Positions 1-12,714 of a stretch of 64,000 nucleotides of DNA are shown in pieces. Positions within the stretch are counted from its first letter, which is position 1. Every line of letters starts with the position of its first letter. Below the pieces are notes generated by a model. The model did no database searches. It saw nothing but the letters and a program-made list of their open reading frames with translations, and had not been told where the DNA came from. A program made the position numbers and the translations under genes. The stretch is from Delphinus delphis (taxonomy: Eukaryota > Chordata > Mammalia > Artiodactyla > Delphinidae), in NCBI RefSeq assembly GCF_949987515.2, contig NC_082690.1:108374400-108438399 (forward strand), in the 5' to 3' direction.

Positions 1-710
1 GAGAGCTGAGCCTGGCCCGGGCCAGGGGAGGGCCTGGGTCAGCCGACTGGGGCTGGGGGCTCTGGGCAGCTGGTGCCGGGACCTGTGGGCCCGACAGGTG
101 GGCCGGGGGGCTCAGCAGCTGGGCTGGCAACGACTGGAGGCAGGGTAGGCGCATCCCGGGGGGTAGATCCGGCCCCGGAGCTGTGTGCGCATGTGTGTGC
201 GGGGGGTGGGCACAGGGGGTCTGGTGTGGGACAGGGGACAATGGGGGCATTTTCTGGGCCCCTCGCCCAGAGCGGCAATGTCCTGTGACGGCCCCCAGCG
301 TTTGGCTCCGATGTGCCACAGGCTTTTCTGCCTGAGAAAGGCCTCTTTTTGCTTTTCTGAGAACTCTGGAGGCCCTGGGATGTGCACACTGAGGGGGTGC
401 ACAGAGTGTGGATGTTGGGTGGAAAAAAGGGTTGAGGACAAGCTTTTCCTGCCTGGGCCGCCCCCCCCTCCCCCGCGAGAGGCTGGGTTCCCACAGCGTG
501 GAGGGGGGTGACTGTTTCTTTGGACGGTCCCGCAGCTTCCCTGCCAAGATAGTGGGTTTAGATGTTAATACATATTCTGCCAGAAGAAAAGAAAAACGGT
601 TTTGTAGACAGTAGTTTGGGAACTGCTGGGTTAAACAAAATTAGGTTCTTTGACTGGAGGCCTTCTCAGGGCCTTTAAAATGCAAATGAGCATCGTTGGC
701 ACAAAAGCCC

Positions 711-742
711 GGGGGCGGGGGCGGGGGCGGGGGGGGGAGGGG
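711..742 (+). other. G-quadruplex-prone (GGGGGC)n tract
   Basis: Three gggggc units run into a nine-G run and then agggg, giving more than four G-runs of at least four bases with single-base loops. The G-rich strand is the plus strand, that is, the non-transcribed-sense strand relative to KCNQ1; in the KCNQ1 transcript it would be C-rich. Confidence 0.8.
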
Positions 743-3429
743 TGCCGAGTGGGAAGGGAGGGGTGCTGTGGGAGCTTTCTGAAACTCCTCTGGCCCTGGA
801 CCCAGCATCCACGGCTGGAATTCTGAGCAGAATCCTGAGCAAAGATTCGAGGTTTCCTTAAGTTCAGAGTTCCACGTCTGCCGGGTGCCCCGCGTGAGAA
901 GGGCGGCCCGATCGCGTCTATGCCACCCGCCTCCTACCCAGGCTCTGCAGAGCTGGGGCAGCCCGGACTTAACGCCCCAGGCTGTGGCCCGCACCCATCC
1001 TCTGAGCCCTCCTAGCCACGGACCCCCGGCCGAGCCCTCGGAAGGCAGCAGGAACTGAAACCGGGGACCTGTCCTTCCACGGGGCGGGCGGCTGGAGCGC
1101 AGGGCGGCCCCGGGCTCTGACCTGCCTCTGTGCCTCCTGGAAGAGGGGCCCCACCTGCCGGGTCGGCTGCCTCTGCGGGGTCATCGCCGAGTGCACGAAG
1201 CTGGGGGGCCGAGGGCACCAACACGGCCCTCGTCCCAGTACGACAGGGGTTCAAGGTAGCGCTCAGAAACTGGCTGAAGCCTCGGAAAGAGCCGTCGTGG
1301 GTTCTGTCCAATGTAGTTAAAAACATCTGACTGTGACCACAAAAATGCTGGCCTCGGGCCTGCTGCGAAAACATTTTCATGTGAAATGCAAACGCGCTGG
1401 CGCGGTGAAGAGCTTGTGCATTAACCCTTGGAAGGGAGTGTGCGCAGAGCCGGCTTGGCCAGGAGCCACGGCCTCGGCCACCAGCAGGGACACAGCCCAG
1501 GGCACAGTCTCTGGGGACAGGTGCGGGGCCATCGGGGTGCTGCTGGGCTCCGGCAGCCTAGGGCCTGGACGTCCTCATGGGCTGGGGACATCCAGGTTTG
1601 GGGGGGCCTCCAGAGGTCAAGGGGCAGCCTGCTGCCACCGATGGGGCTGAGGCTCACAGACAAGCGTGCGTTCATTCGAGGCACCCTGAGTGGGCGGTGG
1701 CGTGGTCCGGGGCTGGGGGTGTGTATCAAGCAGACCCCGTCAGCACTCAGCTGGTATCTTGGAGCTGGGGGAGAGATGTGATAGCCGAGAGGTAAAACTG
1801 GGGGGCACTGGGTGCACGGTGCACGGGGCGGCACGCGCCAGGGGGTCCCTCCTACCTCAGTGGGAGGAAGCCCGTCCCCTCCGCGCCGGCAGGGACGGCC
1901 CAGCTTCCCACGGCTAAGAGGACCACTGCAGCGCACCGCCCGGAGGCCCAGCCCAACACCCGGGGCACCGGTGCTCGAGGACAGATTCCCCAAGGGGCGA
2001 GTGCGGCCGAAGGGAGCGCACCATCTCCGTGCTGATGGCCCACCATCTTCACCGAAGGCCGTAGAAACTGTCCCCTGACGGGGCGGTCGGGGGAGGGGGC
2101 GTCACCAGCACTGAGCGTTACTCTCCTTTTTCATCTTTGCCAGCCTGCTGTCCGGAGCCTGCATCCCACCCCCCGAATCCCCAGACTCCTGACCACCGCC
2201 GTCGGGGGTAGGACTTCAGCACCCTGGGGGGAGCTCGCTGGACACGGGGCTGCTAACCCTTCCACAGCAACACATAGGACGGCTGCTTTCCCCAGAATAG
2301 GGCCCTTCAGCCTCGCTCACAGAGAGGAGTAAGGGGACAAGCTGAGAGTGGACCGGCTGAAGGCCTTCGCCCCCAGGCGCCTCCTCGGGGGCTGTCGCCC
2401 TCCCGAGCCCAGGCTGCCAGCTGTCTGCGTTCGTCTCAGGCAGGCGGCCCTCACCCAGAGCCATGTGCGCACTTGGGCCCCCAGCGCCCGAGCCCGCCTG
2501 CCAGGGAGCGTGTCCAGCTGGCCCGGCCCCCGGCCCTCCCGCCCCGACAGGTGTGTGGTGACTCAGCGGGGGTTAATTTTTCAGCACAGGCAGCTGTCGG
2601 AGACAGCCCAGAGACCCTTGAGCCCGCCCCAGGCTGAGGGTGGGGCTTCAGAGCCAGGAGCTTGGGGGCGTCTGGCAGGAAGCAGGGGCAGCTCAGCCCA
2701 GTGCCTCTGGGGCCCCCTCTTCCCCGACCCTGGCCCGAGCAGGGGCTCCAGCACGTCCCACCTCCCTCTCTGCTGGCATGGGGGCAGGGGCCCTCCAGGA
2801 CGGTCTCCTCCTGTTTGCCTGTTCCAGCCTGAGACCGGGGGTGCGGCGGCAGTGACTCTACTTTCAAGCAGGTCTTGAGGGCCCTTTCTTGGGGTTCCAG
2901 CCCCCATTCCCAAAGGCTCCGGCAGGGCCCTAGCTGGGGATCCTGACCTGGTACCGGGTATTTGGATCCACAGAGAGGGGAGGGCTCCCAGACCTCCTCT
3001 GGCTCCACAGGCCAGACTCAGAAACCTCCGAGGGACCCCAGTGTGTCTCTTTGGAACCCGGAGGGGCCACAGAGCCCCATCCCTGAGCCCAGGGTGCAGA
3101 GGGTCCCTGTGTGGGTGTCCACAAGGCCCATGTGGGCCCCCAGGGAGGAATGTGGGTGTGCACGGACACTCTGCACACATGTTCTCACCAGCTCCGGGCC
3201 AGCCCCAGAAGCAGTGGGGCCAGGAAGCAGAGAGGGAGCCCCTGCTCATGAGCAGGGGAGAGTCCCAAAGGAAAATGGCTCGAGACCTAGGCCTTAGCAG
3301 GATGGCTCAGGGGTCTAGCCAGAGGCAGGTGGCACAGGAAGAAGGGCCACCAGCCTTGAGGGCTTGGGGCCCACGTGTTCCTAACTGACGAATCCTTGCT
3401 TTATCTCCTCATCCAAGTTCACTTGTTTC

Positions 3430-3755
3430 CTCCATCCCTTCCTTCCATCCATCCATCCATCCACAAACCCACCCACCCAGACTTCCTTCCTACAAATATC
3501 CGTCTATCCGTCCAAACACCCACCCATCCATCTACCCACCCTCCATCCATCCATCCCTGCGTCCAAACACCGACCCATCCATCTACCCACCCTCTATCCA
3601 TCCATCCCTCCATCCATCCATCCCCTCATCCATCATCCCTCCATCTACCCACCCTCCAACCATCCATCCCTCCATCCCTCCATCCCTCCCTCCATCTATC
3701 CCCCATCCAGCATCCCTCCATCCATCCATCCCTCCATCCTCCATCCATCCCCCGC
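3430..3755. repeat. Tetranucleotide (CCAT)n tract, interrupted
   Basis: About 325 bases made almost wholly of catc/ccat units with ccct, ccca and tacc interruptions, all pyrimidine-rich on the plus strand. A higher-order repeat is visible: the unit with 'aaacacc.acccatccatctacccaccct' occurs at about 3513 and 3564. Open frames rich in His-Pro-Ser come from this composition and are not genes. Confidence 0.95.
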
Positions 3756-3924
3756 CTACCTACTTTTACTCCCCCCCCACCCCCATTCCCTGTGTCCGCC
3801 TTCATTCTCTCCACAAGCAGTTAGCAGCTGCCTCCTGTGTATCTTGTGGCAACGGCAACAACAAGAAGATCAAAAGGCATTTATGACGCGGCCACTGGCC
3901 TCTGGAGTGACAGCCCGCCACCAG

Positions 3925-3934
3925 CTAAAAATAG
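3925..3934. promoter_or_regulatory. Perfect MEF2-type site
   Basis: ctaaaaatag, fitting YTAWWWWTAR exactly, in GC-rich non-repeat sequence just right of the (CCAT)n tract. Confidence 0.35.
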
Positions 3935-5119
3935 CCCAGGATCAAGATGCCGGCTGGCTCTCCATCCCTTCTTTCATCTCTTGGGTCTTTGCCTCTCTCG
4001 ACAGGGGACACAGTCCATGCGGCTGAAAGGTCCCAGATCAAAAGGGATTGTGGGGCAGGCATGGGGGTGCTGTCAGGGCTGGGTGACCAGGTACAAGGTT
4101 GACAAACGGGGTGAGTCTGTTTGACCCTGAGGGTTTTGGCGGACGTTGCGGACTGGGGCCATTGGTGGAGAGAGCAAACACCCAAGGGAGGCAGGTTCGG
4201 GGGAAGAAGAGGCAGCACCTGGGCCTGGGCTCGGCCCCAGAAAGAGTGGGGAGTCCGGGTTCCCCGAGGTGCGATGCACAGGGACACATGGGTGCGGGCT
4301 GGGCGGGGGTCAGGTTCCTGGGACCACACGGCCTTGAAATGGGCCCTGGGCGTTGACGGGGCCATCAGAGACCCCATCGAGCTGTCCCAGGCACAGATAC
4401 CCACCGACTCCTGCCTGCCCCCTTGCTGTGACACAGAGTGAGGTCGGCTAGGCCTGGCCTGTGTTCACGGCTAAACCATTTGGGCAGCGAGGCCACTACA
4501 GAGTTCGCTGGGCACTTACTCTGCGCTGGGCTGTCCTGGGCCCAGGGCCGCTGCGGGGATGGCGCTAGACCAGCCCCGCCTCGGCGAAGCTTCCCTTCCC
4601 GCGGTGGAGCCAGACCGTGACACCCAGCCCAGCTTCAGGGTCAGGTGGTGATGAGGGACCGGGGTGCTGGGGGCCGAGCCCAGCAGGCAGTGAGGGGAAG
4701 GCGTGTTGGGCAGGAAAGAGCGAGTGCAGGTGGCGTCCCCGGGGCTGGCGAGCAGGCTGCCTGGGCCCAGGGCACTGTGCACACGGGCGAGGGGCCTGGA
4801 GCAGGGAACCCGCGAAGGCAGGTGAGGTCGGCTGGGAGGTAGGCATGGGCCGTGGGGGGTGCCTGGATGGTGTCCCAGGGTAAAGGGGGGCCGGAGTTTG
4901 AGCAGGAGCTGGTGGGTCTGGTTTATGTTTGACGTGTCCCTCTGGCCGCTGCGTGGAGGCAGGAATGTGCAGGGAGAGTGAAAGCGGGGCGCCCCTTGCG
5001 ATGGGGCAGGCCCTCTTCTTTGGGAAGGAACGCTGCCCTCAGACATGCTGTTCCTGTCTGCCGCAAATGCCCTTCCGTCCCGGGCAGAGGCTGCAGAGGA
5101 AGGTGTCTGGGATTCAAAA

Positions 5120-5205
5120 CCATCTCGCCCATCACTATGACCTGTGCCCCTGGGTGCCTTCCTTCCCTCCCTCCAGGCCTCAGTTTCCTCAGCTGCAAAT
5201 GACCT
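5120..5205 (+). repeat. MIR-like SINE fragment
   Basis: 'ggcctcagtttcctcagctgcaaatga' is the MIR core-side stretch; left part decayed. Confidence 0.45.
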
Positions 5206-5744
5206 CTAACCACCGCCCGCATGGCCTGCTGCCCCTGGCTGGCCTCAGGGCCACCTCCTCCAGCAGCCCTCCCTGATGCCCACAGCTCAGGTGGCTTCCC
5301 TCTCCTGGGACTCCTGCTCCTTTGGACCCTTCTGGGACACTGCAGCCCCTCACCTGTGTGGCCAGCTTGCCCACCAAGCAAGGAGCCCCCCGCGTGGGGG
5401 ACTGGGCCTTGGCCTTTGCCATGCCCCCAAGCCAAGCTGAGGGCCAATGCCCGAGGGCAGCTGCCCGTGACGGAAACAGTGGTGAGTCCATCACTGTGGC
5501 CCGGGACACAGTCCCCCAGTGCCCTGGCTTCTGTGGTCAGGGGCTCAGGACCCCTCTGAGTGTGTGTGGGGTCTTAGCTCTGATGCGTCAGACCCCATGA
5601 GTGAGCAGGCCATGTTCCTGCAGACAGGGCAGCGGGGGGTGTGCTGCTGTGATGCCCAGCTGGGCAGGCAGCAAGAAGCAGGGCCCTGGTCCTGCTGCCA
5701 GGGTGTGGCTGGGAGCGGAGCTGTCCTCCTGGTCCCAGGTCACT

Positions 5745-5937
5745 GGGAGGGAGGGAGAGAAGGAGAGAAGAACAGAGGGAGAGGGGGAAGGAAGGAAGGA
5801 GGGAGGGAGGGAGGGAGGGAGGGAGGGAAGGAGGGAAGGAAGGAGGGAGGGAGGGAAGGAGGGAGGGAGGGAGGGAAGGAGAGGGGGAAGGAAGGAGGGA
5901 GGGAGGGAAGGAGGGAGGGAGGGAGGGAGGGAGGGGT
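5745..5937. repeat. (GGGA)n/(GGAA)n polypurine tract
   Basis: A nearly uninterrupted purine strand of about 190 bases composed of ggga, ggaa and a few ggag units. It is a polypurine/polypyrimidine mirror-rich tract able to form triplex or G-quadruplex DNA and is probably length-polymorphic. Frames through it encode runs of Gly-Arg-Glu-Lys or Pro-Ser and are artefacts. Confidence 0.95.
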
Positions 5938-6221
5938 TTGCGTTCATTCAGGCATGTGCTGGGCCTTGGCAGGCAGCTCTTGTCCATTCCTCTCTGCTCT
6001 GGTCCCACAGGCGGGGTCCTACACCAGAGGCTGGGGGCCAAGGCGCGGAGGGATTTGAGACCTTCAAGAGTAAGAGTGCTAGATGGACTACAGGACGCCC
6101 AGTCAAATCTGAACATCTGAATTACACATAAACAATGACTTTTTTTGTAGTTTAAATATAGCGCACAAATATTTGGGATATACCTACACTAAAAAAAATT
6201 ACTCATCTTAGGTGTCCTGCA

Positions 6222-6341
6222 TTTTTTTATTTGGCTGTGCTGACCGGCACGCGGGATCTTAGTTCCCTGATCAGGGCCTGAACCTGGGCCCACCAGAGTG
6301 AAAGCACGGAGTCCTAACCACTGGACCGCCAGGGAATTCCC
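6222..6341 (-). repeat. CHR-2-type SINE (tRNA-derived)
   Basis: On the minus strand it reads ggaattccctggcggtccag..., with the box-like 'gtggttaggactcc' and 'cccaggttcaggccc' segments, 'gggaactaagatcccgc', and an A-rich end. It is flanked by near-identical 12-base target-site duplications, aggtgtcctgca (6210-6221) and aggcgtcctgca (6342-6353). CHR SINEs are shared by cetaceans, hippos and ruminants; this is one of the main clues to the host group. Confidence 0.92.
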
Positions 6342-7399
6342 AGGCGTCCTGCAGTTTTACTCGCAAAATCTGGCCACTTTCCAGAGACCCTGCAGCTTGG
6401 GAGGGGCTTCCAGATTTGTGACCCCCCAACTCTCCCTGGCATATGAGGCCCTGTCTCTCTGCTGGTGGGAACCGACTGGCCTTCAGGCTTCCCTGTCGGC
6501 GCAGCCTTCAGGGTGCCTGGTTTGCAGCCTGTCCTGGGGAGGCTGTTCCAGGTGGGGCCAGTCCACACTCTCTGCATGTCCACCAGGCTTCCCTCAGCCC
6601 ACGGAGCTCACTGAGTCAGAAAATTTCAGCCCCTCAGCTCTACTGTTGGCCGGCAGAGATGGGCACGCTATTCCTCCTTGGGCAGGAGAGCCTCAGGGGG
6701 GAATTCTCCCTGCACCTTAGGGGTGGCATTCCCTTCTACCCCCAATCCTGGAAATCACGCACAACCCAGGTCAGAGAGCAGCCCACTTGGAAAGGCCTGC
6801 AACCCACGCTGGTCCGTGAGAGTCAGGCAACGGGACTCTGGCTGCAAGTGTTGGGAAGCATCAAGCTGTGACCTTTGGGGATGTAAGTCTGGGGCTATCG
6901 AGAGCCACTTGCCACGTGGTGGAGCGCACCCGAAGCAGGCTGCTGCCGCCCGTGCTGTAGCCTCCTTCCCTGGATCTAGACGTACCTGAAACTGCTACTC
7001 TTAGATCTTTCATTAGACTTGTTTTTAGTGAGTCAGCACATTTCCTTCTTCGCGCAGGCAAGTTTTAGGGGAGTTTCTATTCCTTGAAATGGAAGGCTGG
7101 TGCCAGGACATTTCTGGGTTCCTTTGCCTATTGGGCAAAGCTGACGGTACAGGGGCATGGTTGCCCGAGAGGGCTTCCCGAGGAGGGAATGACTTAGAGG
7201 GGCAGGGAAGGCAGTGCGGGGGCCGGAAAGGAGCATGGGGTGGGCACACGTGGTGTTGGGGCAGAGGCCCTGGGGCTGGTTTGCTGGGAGTGAGGTTTGA
7301 GCCACTACTGGCATTTGAGGGCTTTGAGGGGCCGTTTAAACCCGCAGCATCAGGGGCCCCCACAGCTGTGCACGCACCTGCTAGGCCCTTCCCGAGTCA

Positions 7400-9350
7400 A
7401 CCTTTTTATTTCTCAGAACCACCATCAGGCAGAGACTCAGAACCGTCCTACCGCCATTCTGCAGATAAGGAACGAAGCAGATCTCAGGATATAAAGATGT
7501 ATCTGGAATCTCCAAAAAGATTCCAGGAACTGTTATACCCATCAGGGAAGTGCAGGATGCCACCACACATGTCAGAGAACAAGAAAATGCCAGAGGACGC
7601 TCAAACTAGGGTCACTAATAACATGTCCTAGAAGTTGGAAGATGTAAAGTCGAGGACATAATCCTATAAATAGGAAAGACAGAAGAGTCAAGAGGCCCTG
7701 CAGTTACATCAAAAACGTCTTCAATCTGATTAAAAGGAATTCTAGAGAGAATAGAGATGATAGCGTGAAGGAAATGAGAGAAATAATAAAGAGAACTTTC
7801 TGGAGCTCAAGGACTCAAGTCTCCAAAGGGCCCAGCATGTGCCTAGCACAATGAATGGTCAAGGTCACCCACAAAGTAAACTTGCCTGGAACGCAGACCC
7901 CGAGGCTAGAGTATAGAGACTGGAAACTTCTAGGAAAAAAAAAAATAAATAAAGACCACCTACAAAGGCATGAGAATAAAGCAGGCGTGGACTTCTGCAA
8001 GTCTGGATGCTAGAACATCACAGGACAAGGTCTTCAAAATTCTGAAGGGAAATTGCTTTCTGAAGGAAAACTGGAAATTCTATACCCAGTTAAACTATCT
8101 GCAGGGCATAATGGTTGAAGAAAGACGTTTTCAGATGCATGAGGACTCATAACGCTTACCTTCCACACACTTCTTGTTAGGAAGGCACTGGAGGTTTCCC
8201 CAAGAAACTGAGGAACTAAACAACAAAGAAGACACGAGATCCGGGGAGCAGTAAGTCCAACCTAGGGTAGTCATACAGGTGAGTTCCAGAAGGAAGCTAG
8301 GCAGGAGGCCTTGGGGAAAACATTCCAGGTTGGAGCAGGGGGAGGGAAGGTTCCAGGGGGAATGTGACCAGGACACAGGGGCATTGAGAGATGGGCCACC
8401 ACTTGGAGGAGATAGTGAAGGCAGACAATACAAGAGAAGAAGGACATCGGTGAAGCAGGCAGGGAGCGTGGGACCTTCTCAAATCAGTTACTTGAGGAAG
8501 AAATCCAACCAATCAGGAGATTAATCAAAATCAAAATAAAGAAATGAGGAATGGGCACTTGGTGGGAAGATCATGGTGAGTCCCAGCCCCACCTTAATAT
8601 AGAACCAAGATACCCTGACAGAACGAACGGCACACAAATGTTAGAGACCCGGCCCAACGCCACGGTAACAATATGACTAACACGTACTGGGAGGCAGGAA
8701 GGACGGTGGGCAGGATTGCAGCATCATTCAATACCGCGCGAAGCTGAAAGGACCACAAAACCCCACGACGACTCCAACTTCCCACACTGTACGATATTTT
8801 TTCCCTTGACGTGAAAGTGACATTTAGAAATGAACTTCTCCTTTGGTGAAGAAATGTTTATCTGAATTTAACAATTTTTCTATTTCACTTTGTGTTTTTA
8901 TCTTTTGTTTGTTGAGAAAAATGAATAAATCAAAAGCAGCATTACCATATTCATAATAGTTTCTGGTGGCGTGACTATTTTTCCATGCATCTGCCTACCC
9001 ACCCATCCATCTATCCATCCATTTCCCAACCACACATCCATGCATCTGTCTATCCATCCACCCATCCATCCATCCACCCATCCATCCATCCATCGCCTCC
9101 CTCATCCCACAATCACATATCCATCTATCTGTTCATTCATTCATCCTTTTCCGTACGCAACGTGCAGAGCAATGTCTGGAATGCCGCTCCCCTCACACTA
9201 ATGATGGGTATTTCTGGGATAACAAGGGATACCCTTAGGAGGAAGGGAGGAGGTCCTGGAGGTTTTCACTTTCCCAACCTTTCTGTACTGTTCGAATTTT
9301 CTGGAAATTCAAATAGAACTAAAATAGCTATTAATCTATCTCAACACTTC
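7400..9350 (+). repeat. Old L1/HAL1-like LINE relic (tentative)
   Basis: AT-richer than its surroundings. Segments such as 'ggaaattctatacccagttaaactat' near 8070-8096 and 'tttctgtactgttcgaattttctgg' near 9280-9305 resemble parts of ancient L1-family or HAL1 elements, but the match from memory is patchy and the left boundary is not defined. A simple repeat (8981-9146) interrupts it. Frames are broken throughout. Confidence 0.45.
8981..9146. repeat. (CCAT)n tract, second copy
   Basis: A shorter relative of the 3.4-kb tract: repeated catc/ccat units from about 8981 to 9095, then a decayed tail with catc and attc units to about 9146. It sits inside an AT-richer segment that looks like an old interspersed element. 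Confidence 0.9.
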
Positions 9351-9464
9351 CATTGAAAAAACATGAACGATAGTCATCCATGGAGACACTAGGGTCCTTT
9401 TTTTGTTTTCTCCTCTGGACGGCTCCACGCTGAAGCCTATTAATAGCAATCCCGAGTGCTATTT

Positions 9465-9690
9465 TCAGATGCCCCTCCCACGGAGGTCTTCCCTGACCAC
9501 CCTGGCTCCCCTCCGTCACAGTGCCCTGCTCTGTTCCTGCCCAGTAATTATCCAGGTCTGTAATTACGTGGTGTATTTTTGACCGGGGGCAGCTCCATGA
9601 TGCCAGGAGTGCAGGCTCGTCCCTGCAGCACCTCCGGCACCCGTCCGCCGTCTGGGACACGGTAGTGGCTCGGGTGGGTGCTGTGGGGGG
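9465..9690 (+). repeat. L2 LINE 3' fragment
   Basis: Contains the L2 3' hallmarks 'ggtcttccctgaccaccctggctcc', 'tccaggtctgtaattacgtggtgtattttt' and 'gggcagctccatgatgccaggagtgcagg' in order, matching the L2 consensus direction. Confidence 0.65.
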
Positions 9691-10950
9691 GTGGGTGCCG
9701 TGTCAGCCCAGATGCCTTCACGCTGAGCTGCACCCACCAGACTTTTGATGCCTTGAGGAGATGGCGTTAAATCTTGGTCTGGCGCTTGGCAGCAGGCGGG
9801 GAAGACGAACCCACAGCGGTGCCCACAGCGGTGCCCACAAGAGGGGGCGGGAAGCGAGAGCTTCCACCTCGCCACGTGCCGGGCGTCAGGCCAGGTGCTC
9901 AACAGACAGGGCTCCAGGTAATCCTGGCCATGGTCCCGGAGCTGGAGTCCCTGTCGTCTCCTTACGTATGTGGAATCCGGGGCTTAGAGGGGCCCCGTGG
10001 GGTGCCTGGGGCCTCGCAGCAGGGAGGGCAAGGGTCCGGAGGCTTCCTCTGCTCTAAGCCCCGCTCATGCCACTGCCAGGAGAGATCACAGGGGCTGCTG
10101 GCCGGGCGCGGGGGGGCGGGGCGGGGGGAGGGGGGGCTGCTGGGACAGGTGAAGGGAGTGAGGAGCCAGGGGCCACGGTGGCCTGGGGCAGAGGTGAGAG
10201 TGGGGGAGGTGAAGATATGTCCAGGGCGGAGGAGAGCAGGGGGCGGTGGCCAGGCAGAGTCGGGGCTGAGGAACGCCCCTGAGGTTGGGGAAGGGGGCCC
10301 AGAGAGGGTGACGAGACGGTGGGGGAGGAGCCGGGCCCAGAGGTGCCACAGCCGCTGCCGGCCACTGCGCAGGGACCCCGCCGGGCCCTGCACATCCGCT
10401 GGCTGCAGGCTCCGGGGTCGCCTGGGGTGGGGGAGGGGGCCTGTCTCGGGCTCCCGAAAGCCGAGATGGCTCAGGAGCTGCGCTGGCCGCTTCTCCACAA
10501 AGCGGGACCCCGTTGCCCTGGGCGGACCAGGCTGAGCTGCCTTCCGGGCTCGGAGGGCAGGGCCACCCCCTGTCTCCCAGGCCTCAGGGCAGCAGGGGGT
10601 GGCACAGCCAGGCCCGTCTGAGGGGCGGAGTGGCTGCCATCCTGGTCTGCTCCACCCCAGGCCGGGTACCCCCCAAGGACTAGGAGGGAAAGGGGCAGAC
10701 AGAGGTCTGGAGGCCAGCGCCCGGAAGTGAGGGAGGAGCCGGAGGGGGAGTGCAGGGGGGAGGGCTGGGGGAGGGGAGCAGGCGGAAGAGGGGTGGGGGA
10801 GGGGCGGGGAGAGGCCGGAGCTCCCCGCGCCCCTGTGCCCGCCACGCCACGGCCCGTCTCAGTCCCCGTCCAGTCCCGAGTGGCCGCACCGCGCCCAGCA
10901 GGAAGGCCCAAGGCAGCGCGGCCGAGGACAGCCGAGAGCCGGCGGGGAGC

Positions 10951-11400
10951 GTTCCAAGAAGAGATTTATTAGTGAAACAAAAGCATATTTTTTCAGGCAG
11001 GACTGTTTGTGCAGTTACCTCATGGCAGCGCCTTGGCTGGGGTCCCGGAGGCCGCAGACCTGCTCGGCCGTCAGCTTGCGGCCCGCGGTCCTTATCTGGT
11101 CCGGGACATCAAAGCGGGCTTTTCATAAGCGAATTAAAACAGCACGCCCACAGCACAGGGACCGGATGGGCAATGAGCTCCGAGTTGGGGGGCGGGGGGA
11201 GGCCCCTTCGAGCGATCTCGAAGCACTTTCCTAAGGAGTCGCTGCAGCTTGTCAGACTCGATGAAATATTTTGCCCAAAGCTCATTATAATAATGAACCT
11301 GCATTTCTTTCCCCAAGAGAATAATTAGCAGGCTTCCAAATGGGTTAAAGCGGCGATTAGAAACCGCCCCCCTTAATTGTCCCATTTACTTCATTCTGTG
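10951..11400. promoter_or_regulatory. Candidate conserved non-coding element, AT-rich island
   Basis: After a GC-rich, CpG-bearing block (about 10080-10950) the sequence changes to mixed AT-rich DNA with no recognised repeat. Motifs seen: a GATA site (cttatctg, 11091), paired TAAT cores (cattataataatga, 11282-11295), taatta (11322-11327) and ccttaattgtcc (11371). Closely spaced homeodomain-type sites outside repeats are typical of developmental enhancers. That it is conserved or active is inference only. Confidence 0.4.
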
Positions 11401-12714
11401 ACAGGGAAACGGCGCCTCCGTGAGAGCCCAGACTCTCCCCGCCCTCCGGGCCTCCGTGGCCACGTCCACCACCTCCAGCCCATCTCCTGGGGCAGGTGGT
11501 GCAGGAGGCCTTGGAGGGGGCTTTGGGCCCCGCTTCTAGGAGGGCATCAGCCTCCTTGCAGGAAGGTGGGTCCTACCCGCCATCAGACCCTGAGCCTGGA
11601 TGTACTGGGGCAGGGCCCCGAGGAGGCCCACGGAGGGAGTGACGGGGCGCCGGGGAGGGGTGGGTGGGGAGGGGGAGGGGGAGAGGTCAGGGCAGGGTGA
11701 GCCTGGGGGCACCATCCCACCCCAGCCGGGGGTGGCGATGCGGGCTGCAGCCCCCAGAGAGAGCCCCAGGTGGCCCCGACGGTGCACGGCGACACTGCTC
11801 TGTGGGCAGAACAGACGGGTCACCCGGTGCTTGGCCGCTCAGCCCAGCTGGGGCGAGGCTGGGTCCTGGGTCCCCAAGGCCCAGCGCGGGGTCACTCGCC
11901 CTTCCTGGACGGGGCAGCCAGGCTGTGCGGTGCACAGTGACCTGACGTGGCCGCATTGTGGGACGGGCAGAGTTGAGCCCACGTGGAGGCGAGGCCAGAG
12001 GGGTCAGAGCCCTGCCTTTTGCTGGGAGACCCCCAAGTCTCCCTCCCTCCCTTCACGTTAATGTTCACTCTTCCCAATCACAAAAGCAAGAACCGCTCGT
12101 TACAGAAAATTCTGGAAAATACAGAAGAATCTCTTTAAAAACTCATCTCGAAGTCCACCCTCCAGAGACGACGGTGGCAACGTTTTGGTGTGTTTTCCAC
12201 GAGGCGGTATTTTACGCACACACATCGCCCCAAACCAGGCTGGGATCACGCCGTGCCCTGTCCGGCCCCGAGTCACTACGTACCCTGGACATTTTCCGGG
12301 GTCTCTGCAAGCTGCCTACTGTCCCTAATGCGCATGACCAGAACCAAGCATCCTGCGAACGCCCGCTATGCGGTCTGTTTCCGATCTCTCACCACCACGA
12401 AGAAGGCTGTGATTAACTTGCTTGGGCAGGACTCTGCGGAGACACTGATTTGTTCTCGAGAGATGGGGTCCTGGGAGGAGGAGTCCAGGGTCACGGGAGA
12501 GGAACAGCTTGTAACCCTCTTGATGGGACTCAGCAGAGCGCTTTCCGGAAGAGGAAGGGCCAGCCAGTCAACAGACCTTCCACCTCCGCTCCCCCAGCAC
12601 CAGTGTCCTATGTTCACATCCATTTTGGCCCATCTTGCATCTCTCCATTTACGTTCTGAGAGTGAGGCTGTCAACGTCCCCAAGGAGGGCCAGGTGGGAA
12701 GGATTTCAGGTCCA

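Noticed and set aside
3375..3824. 149-aa His/Pro/Ser-rich frame
   Set aside because: Translation of the (CCAT)n simple repeat.
5574..6131. Open frames of about 180 aa over the GGGA tract
   Set aside because: Products are Gly-Arg-Glu-Lys or Pro-Ser runs created by a simple repeat.
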